Positions 10,051-22,400 of a stretch of DNA of 37,729 bases are shown here, in pieces. This DNA comes from Rhynchonema sp. JSB1_4 (taxonomy: Eukaryota; Nematoda; Chromadorea; Monhysterida; Xyalidae), in contig JASAMV010000454.1 in the NCBI GenBank assembly GCA_030248065.1, positions 1 through 37,729 of the forward strand. Reading direction: 5' to 3'. The notes beneath the pieces are model-generated. The model did no database searches. It saw nothing but the letters and a program-made list of their open reading frames with translations, and was not told the origin of the DNA. The stretch's first letter is position 1, and each line of letters opens with the position of its first letter. The translations under genes were made by a program, and so were the position numbers.

Positions 10051-11080
10051 CCACACGTCATGTAACATGCAGACATGCAAACCCTGGTGCGTGGTGCACA
10101 TGCTGTCTCGCGTAGTTGGTGACTCACGTACTACGTTTCACAAATTATGTTTCGATATGCTAATATAAATAACGATTTCACGCACATAGTACGTACCGTA
10201 GTGCGAAATTAAACGGTTTCACTACTTGTACAACAAACCATGTCTTATTTATATTTGATGTTATGGAATCTTATCAGCCCAGAGACGGTCAACATACCAC
10301 ATGAATGCTCATTGATAGGCAGTCACAACAAAAGAGAAATATAAACTTTCACTTGTTTTCAAAAGGGAACGCCCTCTACTAGGTAAAATGGCCGTATAGG
10401 GCACCGCTGGCGAGCAAACTGATCCGACGATACATGACGCATTTGAAAGGACGTTACCATAAGCCACTATCACCAAATTTTGCCCAGCCAAATAGAAAAC
10501 TCGTGTGCAAAGTCGGAGAGACGTAAATGTCCATGTGTGTCATCAACATAATCGGGTGTTTCAAAAGCACTCAGCTTTTTTTGCTGGTATACCTGCCACG
10601 TAAAATGTAGTTGGAGCGAAAAAAACAGTCCTTCAGATGGCTGTCAGCTCAATCCGGATGGGAATTAGCAAAAAGCAATATGTTTACCCAGCATATCGTT
10701 CCAAATTCAAGACAGTGAACAGTGACCCTGCTGCAAACAAGACACAAACACCGGCGTAAGCAAACGCCTTCGCCACGCGCTTCATGATGTTTCAAAACAG
10801 GCCGAAAAAAACCAGAGCACAATTATAATCACTAACGCACTGCTAATTCCGGGACTACTACGTCGTGGTGAATAAAGTATTCATTAAAGCATAAGTTTGG
10901 AAACTTTCTAAACTGTCCGCACTAACATGCAACCAGTACGCTTCGAAGTCTGGATTATTCAATTAAAGAGGCGCATGACTCAATCAAACAGTTGTATCGA
11001 TGCAACAAGAGCGAGAGCTTTGAACTTGAATTTGCAATCAACACCAACCCGAGCTCTGTATCAATGCGTATGGGACTAAA
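10051..11080. other. Spacer upstream of the carboxypeptidase; one short signal-like frame
   Basis: No gene is recognised. A 33-codon minus-strand frame at 10785-10684 (MKRVAKAFAYAGVCV…) looks like a signal peptide and ends at a GGGTAA that could equally be a GTAAAC splice donor. No convincing following exon was found: joining to the acceptor near 10592 gives a stop after a few codons. Confidence 0.3.
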
Positions 11081-11082
11081 TA

Positions 11083-11811
11083 CAGTACCAGCTGCAATTT
11101 TTGGCTGATTGAGGCCTGCGCCTGCAGCGCCTGCAGGCTCAAGAGCCTGCGCAGGCTCAATACAAAAGATAGCAGCCTGCAGAGCCTGCAGGCTCGGCGC
11201 AGGCTTCGCAGGCCCAGTGTATAAGCAGTCGCAGGCGCAGGCTCATGAGCCTGCAGCGCCTGCAGGCTCGGCGGATGCACAGCTGCGCTTGCTTGTTTTT
11301 GCGACATTTAGTCATGTACCTTTTATGGACGGAGTGCGTATTATCTCGTATTTAGGCATTAGTATATGGATATTTGTTGCATGTTTTATTAGTACATGAT
11401 TACCTTTCTTATAGTTTTCTGCTGAAACTTGACAAAAAACGCGAAAAAGGAACTTGTTTCTTATTAAACAGTGAATCTGGATAAAATGTGGCCTTATCGA
11501 CAGTTTCATTGCTTATTCTTTCAACGCTTTGGTTTTTTTTTTCACATGAACGTTGTATAAATGCTTCAAACAACTGAGAAAAACTGACTTAAAATCATAT
11601 CACAGAGCACAAAAAGTAGCTGTGCATCCGCCGAGCCTGCAGGCTCTGCAGGCTCATGAGCCTGCGCCTGCGACCGCTTATACACTGGGCCTGCGAAGCC
11701 TGCGCCGAGCCTGCCAGGCTGCTATGTTTTGTATTGAGCCTGCGCAGGCTCGTGAGCCTGCAGGCGCTGCAGGCGCAGGCCTCAATCAGCCAAAAATTGC
11801 AGCTGGTACTG
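11083..11811. mobile_element. TA-flanked element with 200-bp palindromic GCCTGCAGGC arms
   Basis: Ends are CAGTACCAGCTGCAATTTTT and its inverse, flanked by TA (11081-11082 and 11812-11813). Each terminal arm is about 205 bp, the two are inverted copies, and both are built of GAGCCTGCAGGC-like palindromes. About 320 bp of ordinary AT-rich sequence separates them. No transposase is visible. The ends resemble those of 8063-8265 (CAGTWCC). A Tc1/mariner-like affinity is inferred from the TA target. Confidence 0.88.
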
Positions 11812-11813
11812 TA

Positions 11814-12116
11814 GTATACAAATACAGCAGTTCGGCCTTGTCTGTTGAGTACCTGTGCTTGATTTGTGTGCGTGTCTTCTATTTTCAAAAACCAATAATG
11901 GGTTTACAACTCAGTGGATTTCGATCAGTCAATGCTTTCTCGACCATAAACCACCCGCGAGCTCTAAACTTGCGGTGAACCAACAAAAGACAACCACCTA
12001 TACATACCTACACACTTGGTTCAAAAGCCGTTCATTCATGTTGAACACTATTGCATATTCACCATTTATTGCAATCTGACAAAGTGTTCACGTATAGTGC
12101 ATGCAGTGGCCATCGA
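11814..12116. other. Unique spacer
   Basis: Nothing identifiable between the palindromic-arm element and the next MITE. Confidence 0.4.
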
Positions 12117-12124
12117 GCTACAGC

Positions 12125-12732
12125 CAGGGTTGGGCAAAAAACGTTTTTTTTTTCAAAAAATCGTTTTTTAAAAACGTTTTTTTAAAAAAAAACGTTTTTT
12201 TAAACGCCCAGATGACCAAAATATGCCCCCAAAAATTGGAAAACGCTCATGGAAGTACCGGAGTTTTCCACTTAAAGCCCCGGGGGCTCTATGCGGAAAT
12301 TGGTGGAAAATGGACCCTCGGACCAGAAAGAAAAAATCCAATTAGAGCCCCCGGGGGCTTTAAGTGCGGAAAACTCCGGTAATTCTATGTGTTCTGAGGC
12401 AAAATAATCGGGTTTCAACCCTTTTCTAGCGAGTTGCTAAGATCCCATATCAGATCCGCATCGTGGGACCAACTTTGGCCGGGGTCATCACTGAAAGTCA
12501 AACTCCGTATATCGACGTATCTCGACAAAGTAAAAATTGGTCGAAAATTTTTTGAAAAAAATGGGACAAAAAATTGATTTTCCTTGATAATCAGGGTACT
12601 TTCCCTGAAAAATCAGGGAAAATCAAGGAAATTCAGGATTTAAAAAAACGAAAAACGACCCAGGCGTTTTTTTTAAAAAAAACGTGGTTGGTTTTTATGA
12701 AAAAACGCCGTCGTTTTTTTTGCCCAACCCTG
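12125..12732. mobile_element. hAT-like MITE, CAGGGTTGGGC ends
   Basis: Ends are CAGGGTTGGGCAAAAAA and the inverse TTTTTTGCCCAACCCTG. An exact 8-bp target duplication, GCTACAGC, lies at 12117-12124 and 12733-12740. Eight-base duplications with CAGGG termini are typical of hAT elements. The subterminal regions are arrays of ACGTTTTTTT and its inverse. Further in, a pair of inverted copies of AGCCCCGGGGGCT-type sequence (near 12275 and 12345) forms a second hairpin. No coding capacity. Confidence 0.93.
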
Positions 12733-12738
12733 GCTACA

Positions 12739-12988
12739 GCTGGGGTGTCACATGTCCATTTTGGGTTTGTAAACAATGAGGACAAATTTTTGTTTGAGTA
12801 GTATTTTGTGATAGAGTTGGGGGACTAGTTTCGACCGGCGTAAAAGTTGTTCATTTACTGCAATGCAACAACTTTTACGCTGGTCGAAATTAGTGCAGGA
12901 ACCTATGTATACCACACAATATGACTATAATTATAAAAAATTTGTCCTCATTGTCTGCAAGTCCGAAATGGACTTGTATAATTCCACC
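12739..12988. mobile_element. TGTCCATTTTGGG inverted-repeat MITE, copy 1
   Basis: Shares sequence along its length with 32592-32832. The ends are inverted (TGTCCATTTTGGGTTTG at the left, its degraded inverse at the right), and the centre is a hairpin: GTAAAAGTTGTTCATTT against AACAACTTTTACGCTGG. The left end abuts, and may have been the target of, the hAT-like element at 12125-12732. No flanking duplication was resolved. Confidence 0.82.
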
Positions 12989-13108
12989 TTAAATGTCGGC
13001 ATATTGGTGTCTACCACCGCGGTAACCGTCGGCGGGAAACAATAAACTACGATGGTTGGATCTGGCACAAACGTAGGCACTGCATGAGTGTACGACAACC
13101 GATATGTA

Positions 13109-13434
13109 TAGTCCGTCCATCAGCTCATGGCACTTTGTGTTGGTGCTGGCTGGTTTGTTCCCTTCCTTCACGTTCTAATCAAAGAGAAATTGAGTGTGAC
13201 CGATTTTGCAAAAAACTAAAAAAATGATAAAATGTGTCGAAAAAGATTGAATTCGATCGAATTTAAAAGTAAATTAAATTAAAATCGATAAAACACGTCG
13301 ATTTCATAAAAACCACAATGTAGGAACAAAAAACTTCTTTTTCGGAAACTCAATTTCTCTTTCATAAGAACGTGGAGGAAGGAAACTAGTCAGCCAGCAG
13401 CATCACAAAGTGACATGAGCTGATGGGCGGACTA
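13109..13434. mobile_element. TA-flanked MITE with TAGTCC ends
   Basis: Ends are TAGTCCGTCCATCAGCTCAT and its near inverse, flanked by TA (13107-13108 and 13435-13436). Inverted arms of about 100 bp surround an AT-rich core. The TATAGTCC terminus matches the element nested at 26187-26612, though the interiors differ. Confidence 0.85.
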
Positions 13435-13436
13435 TA

Positions 13437-15998
13437 CTTTGCTATTGGTCGCACAATGATCATATAAGAATTCATCAACTCAATCCTGATTTTCACGTTC
13501 AGTCACTCTTAACCACTGTGCTATTTGTGATTCTCACAAAGCATTTTCGTCCGAAAATAATCTAGCAGAGCACCCAAGTTGCTGCGGGTCTGAAACATTT
13601 TACTGACTTCATTCTTTGTGCGTGATCGCGCAACGCAGCGTCACTGCCCCGTCAGTTTCCTGCTTCATGATTCAGGAAAGAAAGTTGACCAATTCTTATA
13701 AAGTCATTGTGCAACCAATATCAATGAGTCGGGGTTGGGTTTGTCCTTGACTTGACAATGATTTTACGATGTTCTACGCCCATGCATGAAACCTCGGTCA
13801 TGCCTGTGTCCATATAACTCGCGCGTGGGTGATATGCAGCCAGTGCACGCAACTTGGCTGGCTGCTGCTTCACAATGGTTTGTAAACATGCATAAAAACG
13901 TTTTGAAACAGGTGCGTGCAAAGTGCACACGTTTGCCGGCATTTTTCGCCAGGCACCGGGTTAGGCCAGAATGATACAAGCCGTTTCTTTAGCTCGATCG
14001 ACACTGTACCTTGGTCTGTTCGTTTCACTGAACCAGCCGCATAAATGTATACAGTATTACATCTATTTATATGTGCATTCATAAAGCTCCGAATAACATT
14101 GCAGCTTTTTTGTACATATTGCAAAAGAATCCGATTTTTAACGTTAAAAACACATATGGACAAAAGAAAACAAAATACGTATCATAGAAAAAACGCTCAC
14201 AACTTTATGCAAGGGTGACTCTAAACTGCGGCTCGCAACCACATATGTACATACAGTATGAACAGAAAATAAACACCTCCTGGCGCTCATGCATGGCTTG
14301 TACAACATAAACAGGTCTTGATATCTTGATCAGGACTACCCCAAGTGCTACATAAAGATAAGCATGCTCGGTTTGGATCAAATCTACAGGTTTCAGTTTT
14401 GTACAATTAAGAACACTGGTATAGCACTCAAACTTGACTGACCACCAGACTAAAACCGGGACTCACGATTCTAACAGAGAATGCCAAATAAATTCTAACT
14501 AAAAATGAGCCCTGATAAGAAGCAACGGGGCTAATTGCGGCAGGTTCGCATGGTAAATTTCGCAACAGGTTATGATCACTCTGTTTTATCAAAAGCCGAA
14601 CGGCAACAAGGTTTCTTTATTGAGAAATTGTTCTTTGTCATACTGCCCTGCGCTTCCCGTGCTGTTGTCATGACAATTTCTACATGGCTGTTGTTACTTT
14701 GCTTTTACCGGCGGCTTTTATGAAGCTTTTATTAAGGACCTATCATGCCAATTGCTCAATGTTTCGGGGGGTATGATGTATTCCTTCTCAGGTTGGAAGT
14801 TTGTTTCCGTTCGGTCAGGGGGCGTTTATTTGGCATTCTCCAGCAGTGCATGAAGTGATGTTTCACATGCTTGCAATGCATCAACCCCTGGCATCGCAAA
14901 TGCCACACGACCGTCGACATTGTTGACTCAATTGATTGCACATTCCGATCTTCGACCAATGCTTACATTCGACCCAATTGTCGAAACACAACGATACTTG
15001 TGTGGCTGCAAAAGGTTTTAATGTTGCGTGAAACATCAAAAATATGAAGTTCAAATAAAAATAAGACGTTTTTGAGATCTGGGGACTAGCAGATTGACTG
15101 CACGACTTGTTGGCTTGCCCGCTCTATTCCTGACACCAGATAAACAGCAGTGTTGCCTAATAAGGGCGCCTTACTGCCATTTTCGGGCGATTCATTGCTC
15201 TGACCTGAAGCAGCTTGAAAACACGGACGTGCTCAAATAAACAGCAGGTTGGGCATTGGCGATTCTGAGTTCAGACTTTGTTTACACCACACCACTAATC
15301 CTCTCCGTTGAAACATCAGAACAGACTTCACTCACTCGTTGATGTGGTTGTCGTGAATTGTGGCCTTCCATTGCCGCAATGTCCACATGACAAGGGACAC
15401 CTTTGCTGCATCACTTGTGGCCACGCGGTGCAGGCGCCCCGATCTGACCAGATTTTGCATTTGGAATCGTGATCAAGGCATTGACTTACTGGCACCACAA
15501 CGGCGTTTGGAAGCGGTTGCGGCTGGACTGTTTGGGGCGCTGCAAATGTAGTGCAAAAAGCAATCTGAAGTTTTTTTCATACGTTTCGTCGTGTTTTCAC
15601 TGATTGGGTGGTGCACCGGGACATTGTCAGTCCGAATACATGATTTGTTTCAGCAGATACGGCATCGCGTTGCTCTGATAAAGCGTCAGTTGCTGCGCAC
15701 ATGCACATAGAGTGCATGCCAATGAAGAGGAATTGCTTGGCTCGGGCTGCATCCTATGTGGCTGGGCTGCACACATATCAATATAACTTGTTCGTACTTG
15801 CGGATATATTTGGAACTTTCCTATGATTGCCACTGGGGTCAACGGACATCAGACAAGTTCGAGACATCCGCAGTTTAGAAAGAGGCGCCAACCAAGGCCG
15901 AGATCCTAATACTCGATCTGATCAATAATTTTGATGCCGAGGTGTGTTTGATTATGTGTCATCAAATAAAATGAAAATAAAAGAAAATCAAACGCTAA
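13437..15998. other. Intergenic, no gene recognised
   Basis: About 2.6 kb between the TAGTCC element and the 3' end of the upstream carboxypeptidase. Small open frames occur (for example 15360-15551 on the plus strand) but none matches a family or is supported by a splice context. No tRNA, rRNA or repeat was recognised. Confidence 0.4.
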
Positions 15999-18900
15999 TC
16001 AATCCAACGTCCAACCATTCCTGTCTCCAAATTCATCGATCACCGTTTCAGCGACGACCTTAATTCCTTCGAACGTCTCCTGGCCGGTCGGAATGATGTC
16101 CCGCTCCTTGAGGAAGAACCCGTCCCAAACATTGTCATTCGGTCGCAGTTCGATCAGATACGAGTACTTGACCTTGCCCTCGACCTTGGCCCAATCCTCG
16201 GCACCGCCCGACGCCGGATCTGGAGGATCAGGACAAAATTGTGCGTGAGATAAAATTTTAAAATTATATTTTTTTCACATGTCTTCAAACGCACAAAGTG
16301 TATCAGCTCCGGTGCCGACCGTGTACCGTGTGCCGTACACTCGCTGCAGTGCATCCTTGGCTCGCATTGCGACACGTTGCTGAAAGTGACGGAAATCGAA
16401 GTATAAAATCACTTGTTTCCATCAACGCCAGAAAAGGCTGATGGTGAGCCAGGCAATTGTCAAACGTGACACAGCGCGCACGTCAGTGGCTGGTCACTAG
16501 AGTGTCATATTGTCCGCAAATGAACCGCAACCAGATTAGGGGCACATTGTATACATCACAAAACCAAACAAATGTTGCTGGTTTTATGCCAATGATGTTT
16601 CAATTCCACGCACCAAATCATTCACATCGCGCGGGTACGCGCGTCTCTGATGTCCGTACGGATACATCCATATTTGCGAATAGCTGTGCATCGTGATGAA
16701 CGAATGGAATCGATTGTTCTGCGATCGGATGAAGTCGCGAACCGCCTGCGTTTCCGGCTCGCTGAACGCGCGTTGACCTTGGTAGATCTCCGAGCACGGA
16801 TCTGCGAAGGTACACATAGTGGAACACAGTTGTGGGTGGAATTTTCGAAACTATGTAAAGGTCAGTTGGGCGTAAAGCTCGATGTAAAGTTCGGTCGAAA
16901 GCTCGGTCGGCTTAGCTCGGTGTAAACGTGAAACATTGCCTGTTATTAACGTGGAATGTTTCAAGTTTACACCGAGGTCTATCACACTAAGCTGTCGACC
17001 GAGCTTTCCACCGACCTTTACACCCAACTGACCTTTACACCGTTTCGAAAATATCACCCTATGTAATGTGAGAGTGGTCCGCAGGAAATATACGCTGGAC
17101 CTTGAAACATTTCAAATAATGAACCGCAAAGCCAAAGCAATTAGTAACAACACGACAAAGATCTTTCGTTGATCCCGGAATGCCAACGAAGCAACAGGCA
17201 AAACTGAACTGAAAAAATTTATCGCACTCGATCTCTGACCGTAATCGAGGGGAAACGCGCGGTAGCACGAGATGTACTTTTGCCTACGTGACCTAACTGC
17301 ACTATCGTCGCACATCTGTGAGTTTTCCAGTTTCCGGGCTGTTGGAGTTACGAATGCTCCCCAGTAACCGCTATGAAACATCAGGTAGCACGTTTTGTAG
17401 CTACTGTATTGTACTATACCTGTACTTGATCCAGTCTCGCCCCAGTGGAAATCGTAATTTCGATTCAGATCCACGCCTCTACAGCAGAATCGCTGATTGT
17501 GAATATGTGGTGTTTGCCCGTGAATACAGCGAGTCGGTGAACGATTCTTACGCCACAGACGGACCTGAAAAAAACGGGGTTGTTGAGAAACTCGAAGTTT
17601 GTGAACACCTCAGATGGGATTCTCCAGGTGTTTCATGCGGAAATATTTCCGGCACTATATATGTTCACGAAGCTGTGTGATTGTGTTCCCGGAGGTCGTC
17701 AAATGTTCATTGGGTGAATTAGCAGGAGTGCGCAAGTTTCTCGTTTGATTCAGCGCGCTCTGGAGTAAACCGGTTCCACTTCGGAACCTGGTGTCTCTCA
17801 TTTTGCGTAAGACTACGCTCCTGGGTTGAAAAACGGACCATCCTGGCATTTGCTCAACATGAATAATTTTGCGAATATCAGGCATTTCAGATGCACGTAC
17901 CCTGTGTTTGTAAAAAAATTCCTGAAAAAAGTTCAAAACAACATTTGGAACCTTCACCGACCTCCGGATCGTCACTGCTCCTCGAGTATTCATATCCATC
18001 TGGATTCAACACGGGCGCGATGTACCAATCAAGCTCGTCCACTAATCGTCTCACTCCCGAATCGGTCGCGTAGCCGCCGGCCAGCTACTGATGACAAGTT
18101 TGCTTATTTATTTTTTGTTTTTTATTTATCGTTTTCTTTGGAATATTCGTTGGCGCGCATGGCTCATTTTCTTCACGCTTCGTTACCTTTGAAAATTTTA
18201 TAACCAAAATTTTACAAATCTAGGTCGTGCATACCTTGTGCATGAAATACATGGCCGCGGCTGGGGATACCCATTCTCTCGCGTGGATACCGCCATCAAT
18301 CCAGATGGCCGGTTTGTTGCTCTTCGTTTTCGCGCCGATCTGATGTTAGGGGAACCCAGTGCAACTTTTAGGAAATGTTAACAAAAATCAATTTACCTCG
18401 GCGACGTTGATGGGTCTGCCTTCATGCGTTCGACCGATGGTCAACACTCTAACAATGTGTGGATGTGTTCTTGACAGAGATTGCATGAAGTTATTCATCT
18501 GAAAATAAGGAAAAAGCATTTGAGCATTGTAATCAGAATCTTGACATTTATTTTGAATCCACGATTAAAGAACTGGGCTCACCTCGTCATACGAATGGTA
18601 TCCGGCGAGATTATAGAACGGCATGCCGGCGTCGTCCCGCAGTCGTCTGAAATCCCGTAAAACCAGGCGACGACCGCGATTCTCCATGTCGCGCAGACGG
18701 ATGAAACTAAAAATGAAGAAAACTGTTGAAAAATTTCCACGGAAAAAGTGAAACGCGTTTTTAATGAGTTTCGTTTCCGTGTTTTCTCAGAACAATCTGC
18801 CAGGCGGGCACGATAACACGAGTTCGATTTGATCATAATTTCACATGAATATTGTGTGAAGAGTGGCTGATGTATAAATATACGATTTTCTGATTTTAGA

Positions 18901-19385
18901 ATACATATTCTGTATGGCGACTTACGTTTTCAAAACCTGATAAAATAAAAAGAGAAGAAATCGCTTCTCACCGTCTGACATCATGAACCAGCTCTTCGGG
19001 CGTCATACCGCCTTCTAATAAGTCACTGATGATGTGCCTCTCTTCCTCAGGCACCATAAAGTCAACATTAGCACCAACATGCGTGGGAGGATGGAAGAAA
19101 TTTATCTAAAAATGTTCTTTTGAAAATAAAGTCAATGCCTGAACGGAAAACTAACACAAAATACCTCACTCTATGATTAGCTGAATTGAGGTAGAGCTTG
19201 CCGACTGTGTCTAATTGTGTGCCGTTGACAGGTTTGACTCGATAGACTGAGAAACGACTGAAACATTAAAGCTATTAATTTCACACAAACTTGAAAAATT
19301 AAATAAAAACAACACACCCGGCTAAAGCTTGTGAACAAAATTCTGTCACTATTAGCACCAAAGTTGACCATCTCGGTATTTCCAT
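15999..19385 (-). CDS. M14A procarboxypeptidase, full length, Glu255 (B-like)
   Basis: Secreted zinc exopeptidase made as a zymogen. Eleven minus-strand exons: 19385-19318, 19257-19170, 19105-18972, 18706-18583, 18498-18397, 18339-18235, 18084-17962, 17564-17420, 16801-16614, 16379-16295, 16219-15999. They total 1383 nt, 460 aa, all GT-AG and in phase. Order: signal peptide (MEIPRWSTLVLIVTEFCSQALA); activation segment (RFSVYRVKPVNGTQL, then INFFHPPTHVGANVDFMVPE), about residues 23-130; peptidase domain from FYNLAGYHSYDE. Active site (bovine CPA numbering): HARE (His69, Glu72), WRKNR (Arg127), DLNRN (Asn144, Arg145), MHSYSQ (His196, Tyr198), LYPASGG (Tyr248), YLIELR (Glu270). Residue 255 is Glu (GGAEDW), where CPB has Asp and CPA has Ile. 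A preference for basic C-termini is therefore inferred. The ATG is fixed by the signal peptide and the TATA box at 19466. Confidence 0.95.
16834..17059. mobile_element. GGGTG-terminus MITE, copy C
   Basis: Same family as 7362-7574 and 7595-7816: GGGTGGAATTTTCGAAAC at the left and the inverse at the right, with CGGTGTAAA-type subterminal repeats. The flanking triplets TGT and TAT are not an exact duplication. It sits in the eighth intron of the full-length carboxypeptidase. That is not the intron equivalent to the one holding copies A and B, so the insertions are independent of the gene duplication. Confidence 0.86.
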
Positions 19386-19465
19386 TTTGGCAGCCAATTT
19401 GGTCAGTCAATTTCGGTCAGTCGGGAGGGGGGTGTTGTTCGCACGAGCCTTGGCTGGCGCCGTGC

Positions 19466-19476
19466 CTTTATATATA
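19466..19476 (-). promoter_or_regulatory. TATA box of the full-length carboxypeptidase
   Basis: The minus strand reads CACTATATATAAAGGCAC, with TATATAAA about 82-90 bp upstream of the ATG at 19385. This implies a start near 19440 and a 5' UTR of about 55 nt. Confidence 0.7.
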
Positions 19477-22400
19477 GTGTTTGAGTGCCCGTTATTTGTC
19501 TGTAATAAATGAAGAACGTTCATTCTTCTGTCACTTTATTTGATTATACAGGTTTGGCTGTTGTGTTTGAATCTGAATGTTGTTTCGACGTACAAATTGA
19601 CATTCGCCAGCCACCACATAGATGAAATGAAAAACCTTGTTTTGGCGCGTGCATACGTCGAGACACGCAAAAAACTTTTCTAACAAACGGATCAATTTCC
19701 ATGTTATAATATTCGGGTAGAAAAGGCCGCATTCTACTAAAGTCATGCAAGGCAACCCAAGATATGTTGTACAGGATGAAATAGAGATCACTTCAACCAC
19801 TATTTTTGAGAAAACACTGGTTCAAAAGTTGATCGATTTCAATACATATAGATTCTGTGTAAATGATAATACGTGAATGCACGGTATACACAACAACACT
19901 CACTCAGGCTGTAACAATGACCATGAACATTCTGAATATCCCAAATTTGAGATGTTGTGCAACTTGAGAAATACAATGTGTGCGGTGAAATGTCAAGAAA
20001 CTTTTTTAGTGCAACTTTATCTCAGTGCTGTGCATAACTACACTCTATATCGCGCCACACAAACTTCGCCACATTCACGAGTGACCAGAGAGATCAACGA
20101 CCATGTCACTGAAAGACACATCTGCGCAAGATGTGTTCAATCAGCATTAGATATGACCAGTTACGCGCACATTTGCTGTTTGTGATCGCGCGTTGTTTTG
20201 ATGATGCCGTTTAGTGCTGCTATGCTAAACACGTTCGCGCTCAAAACTCGTTTCACGGTCGGAGCCGAACGGTTTTTTTTTGGCAAAAAATGCGATTTTT
20301 CGCGGTAAAATTGTTCGATCATCTCCAGATATTTTTCAACGGGGTTGTTGTGGAGACGAAAGAGCCAACTGAATAACTATGGAAGAATATGACAAACTGG
20401 TTATGAGTAGGGCATTCAGGTTAATTGTGCGGCTTTCGAAAAACTGTTGTTTTCGAAAATGATTTGATGACTGATCATAAAACAAGAGGTTGTGCGCATG
20501 CGAATTCTGAACAACTGACATGTCAATAACTCATCGTTTTAATAAAACTGAACACAAAATGATATGATCAAGAAGAATTGTTCACTGATTTGCCAGACGA
20601 ACTTCAACGACTCCTTCAAGGTTGGCTGAAAATGGAGCACTCATACAACACGATGCCTTCCCGTTCACAAAACGGTACAAGTTTTTAGCCATCACCCAAT
20701 TCAGTGAAATTAATTCATTGCCTGCTTCTATCTCTTTTTTATTTGTCGTGAAAGACACAAACACCACAACTAATTTTTTGACTTTCAAAGTTATGATTGA
20801 GGTTACATACCTGATTGTGTGTGCGCGAAGTTTGAACGTTGACGAAGGCATTCATAAAAAGTGGTGTCGCTCGCTTTGTATTGTGTTAGTGTTGAGAGCC
20901 ATGTCTGACTGTTCTGGCAGTCAAGATGCAAGTCAGTTCAGTGAAGTGATGCTATGCTTTTTCTCCTCACAGAATTTTTAATCTTTGTTCCGTAATCATG
21001 GATCATTCTTTAAACCAGATTTATTTTTTTTTTTTTTTTTGATGGCCAACTTGTGCTCAAGAATTTAATTCACCTGTGTTTTTATAACTCTCGGCATTGA
21101 TTTTTAAATTTATTTTTTTGATAGCATTTTTGGTTTTGCTTTTTTTTTTTTTTAAAAAAAAACAAAAATTAGCATGCTGTCACCTAGTACCGATACGCAT
21201 ATTGCACTTAGACAGTGATGGTGGATACACAATATGCAAACTGAATGACAATATTGACTTGCAACTATCACTGCCTGCCAAAGCAGTGCTCTTGTCCAGG
21301 TGCAGAGCCGAACAAGGGGAATCACTGCCTGCCAAAGCAGTGCTCTTGTCCAAGTGCAGAGCCGAACCAGGAACCAAGGGACAACGTTGCACAACACGCA
21401 ATACAGACATGTGGAGCTCTATGCTGATAAAAATCACTGGACACAGAGCAACAGAATATATAAAACTAAATAAACAGGGTTATCAATGTGAGGTGTGTAA
21501 ATTACAAATAATAGGCAGGTCAGCGTGTTAGAGGGACACGTGCGCGAAGAGCCCTACGTCGTGATTGTGCACCAATTGGTTTGGTTTAGGTTCAAGACAT
21601 ACTTTAGGCTTGATGAACTCGTACTTAACTGTTTGAACTCATTGGCGGGAACGGATAGGTGCTGCATCAATGCCAGCACTCGCGTGATTTGGACAAGTTT
21701 TTCTAGTTATGTATAACAAGTGTTAAATCACTGCGTGGTCTTGGCATCTCAAAACCTTCATAACTCAACCGTTATACGTGCGTGTGGGTGGATGGATGGA
21801 TCGGAGCCTGAAGAATAACAAAAATCATAATAACAAAATATCTTTGAATGTTTTTAAAACTCAAGACGTCACTTTATGGGCGTGGGTACAAATAAAGTTA
21901 GGTGGGACTGCAAGCCGAAGTTGTGCGCGCATCGTTTGTTGAGACTATACCGGTTGCGGGGAGGACACATACTGATCTTGTTGAACAAAATCAACGGCAA
22001 TATTTTTGGTAGTGACCTCATAAGCTTTGACTGTGATCAGAACGGATACAAAAGTTTGTGCACAACTGTGCTGAAGCAGTGCAATGCTACATGAGGGGAG
22101 GTTCTGTGGCTGCAAGCAATAAACTCGAAAAAAAACTTGCTCCTGAGAAGAATATGAGCTGCTCTTTTTTATAAAAGTGGAAAAATTATAATACCTGGAG
22201 AGGTTTTATTTATTTTTGCTGTGGTATTTAGAATAGTATTCGCGGCATGCAGTCCTCGCATAACACAATAACTGCAGCGGAACTGGTTTGCACCAATAAA
22301 ACAGCATTGAGGGCATTTGTAATTTATACACCAAGGTCGAAAATTGACTTTTGTCGTTTTTAGAACGCAATTTAGAGCGCAATGTGTCTGCATCACGAAG

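Noticed and set aside
10684..10785. Signal-peptide-like 33-codon frame as the first exon of a carboxypeptidase
   Set aside because: No in-phase following exon was found, and 9921 has its own signal peptide and TATA box.
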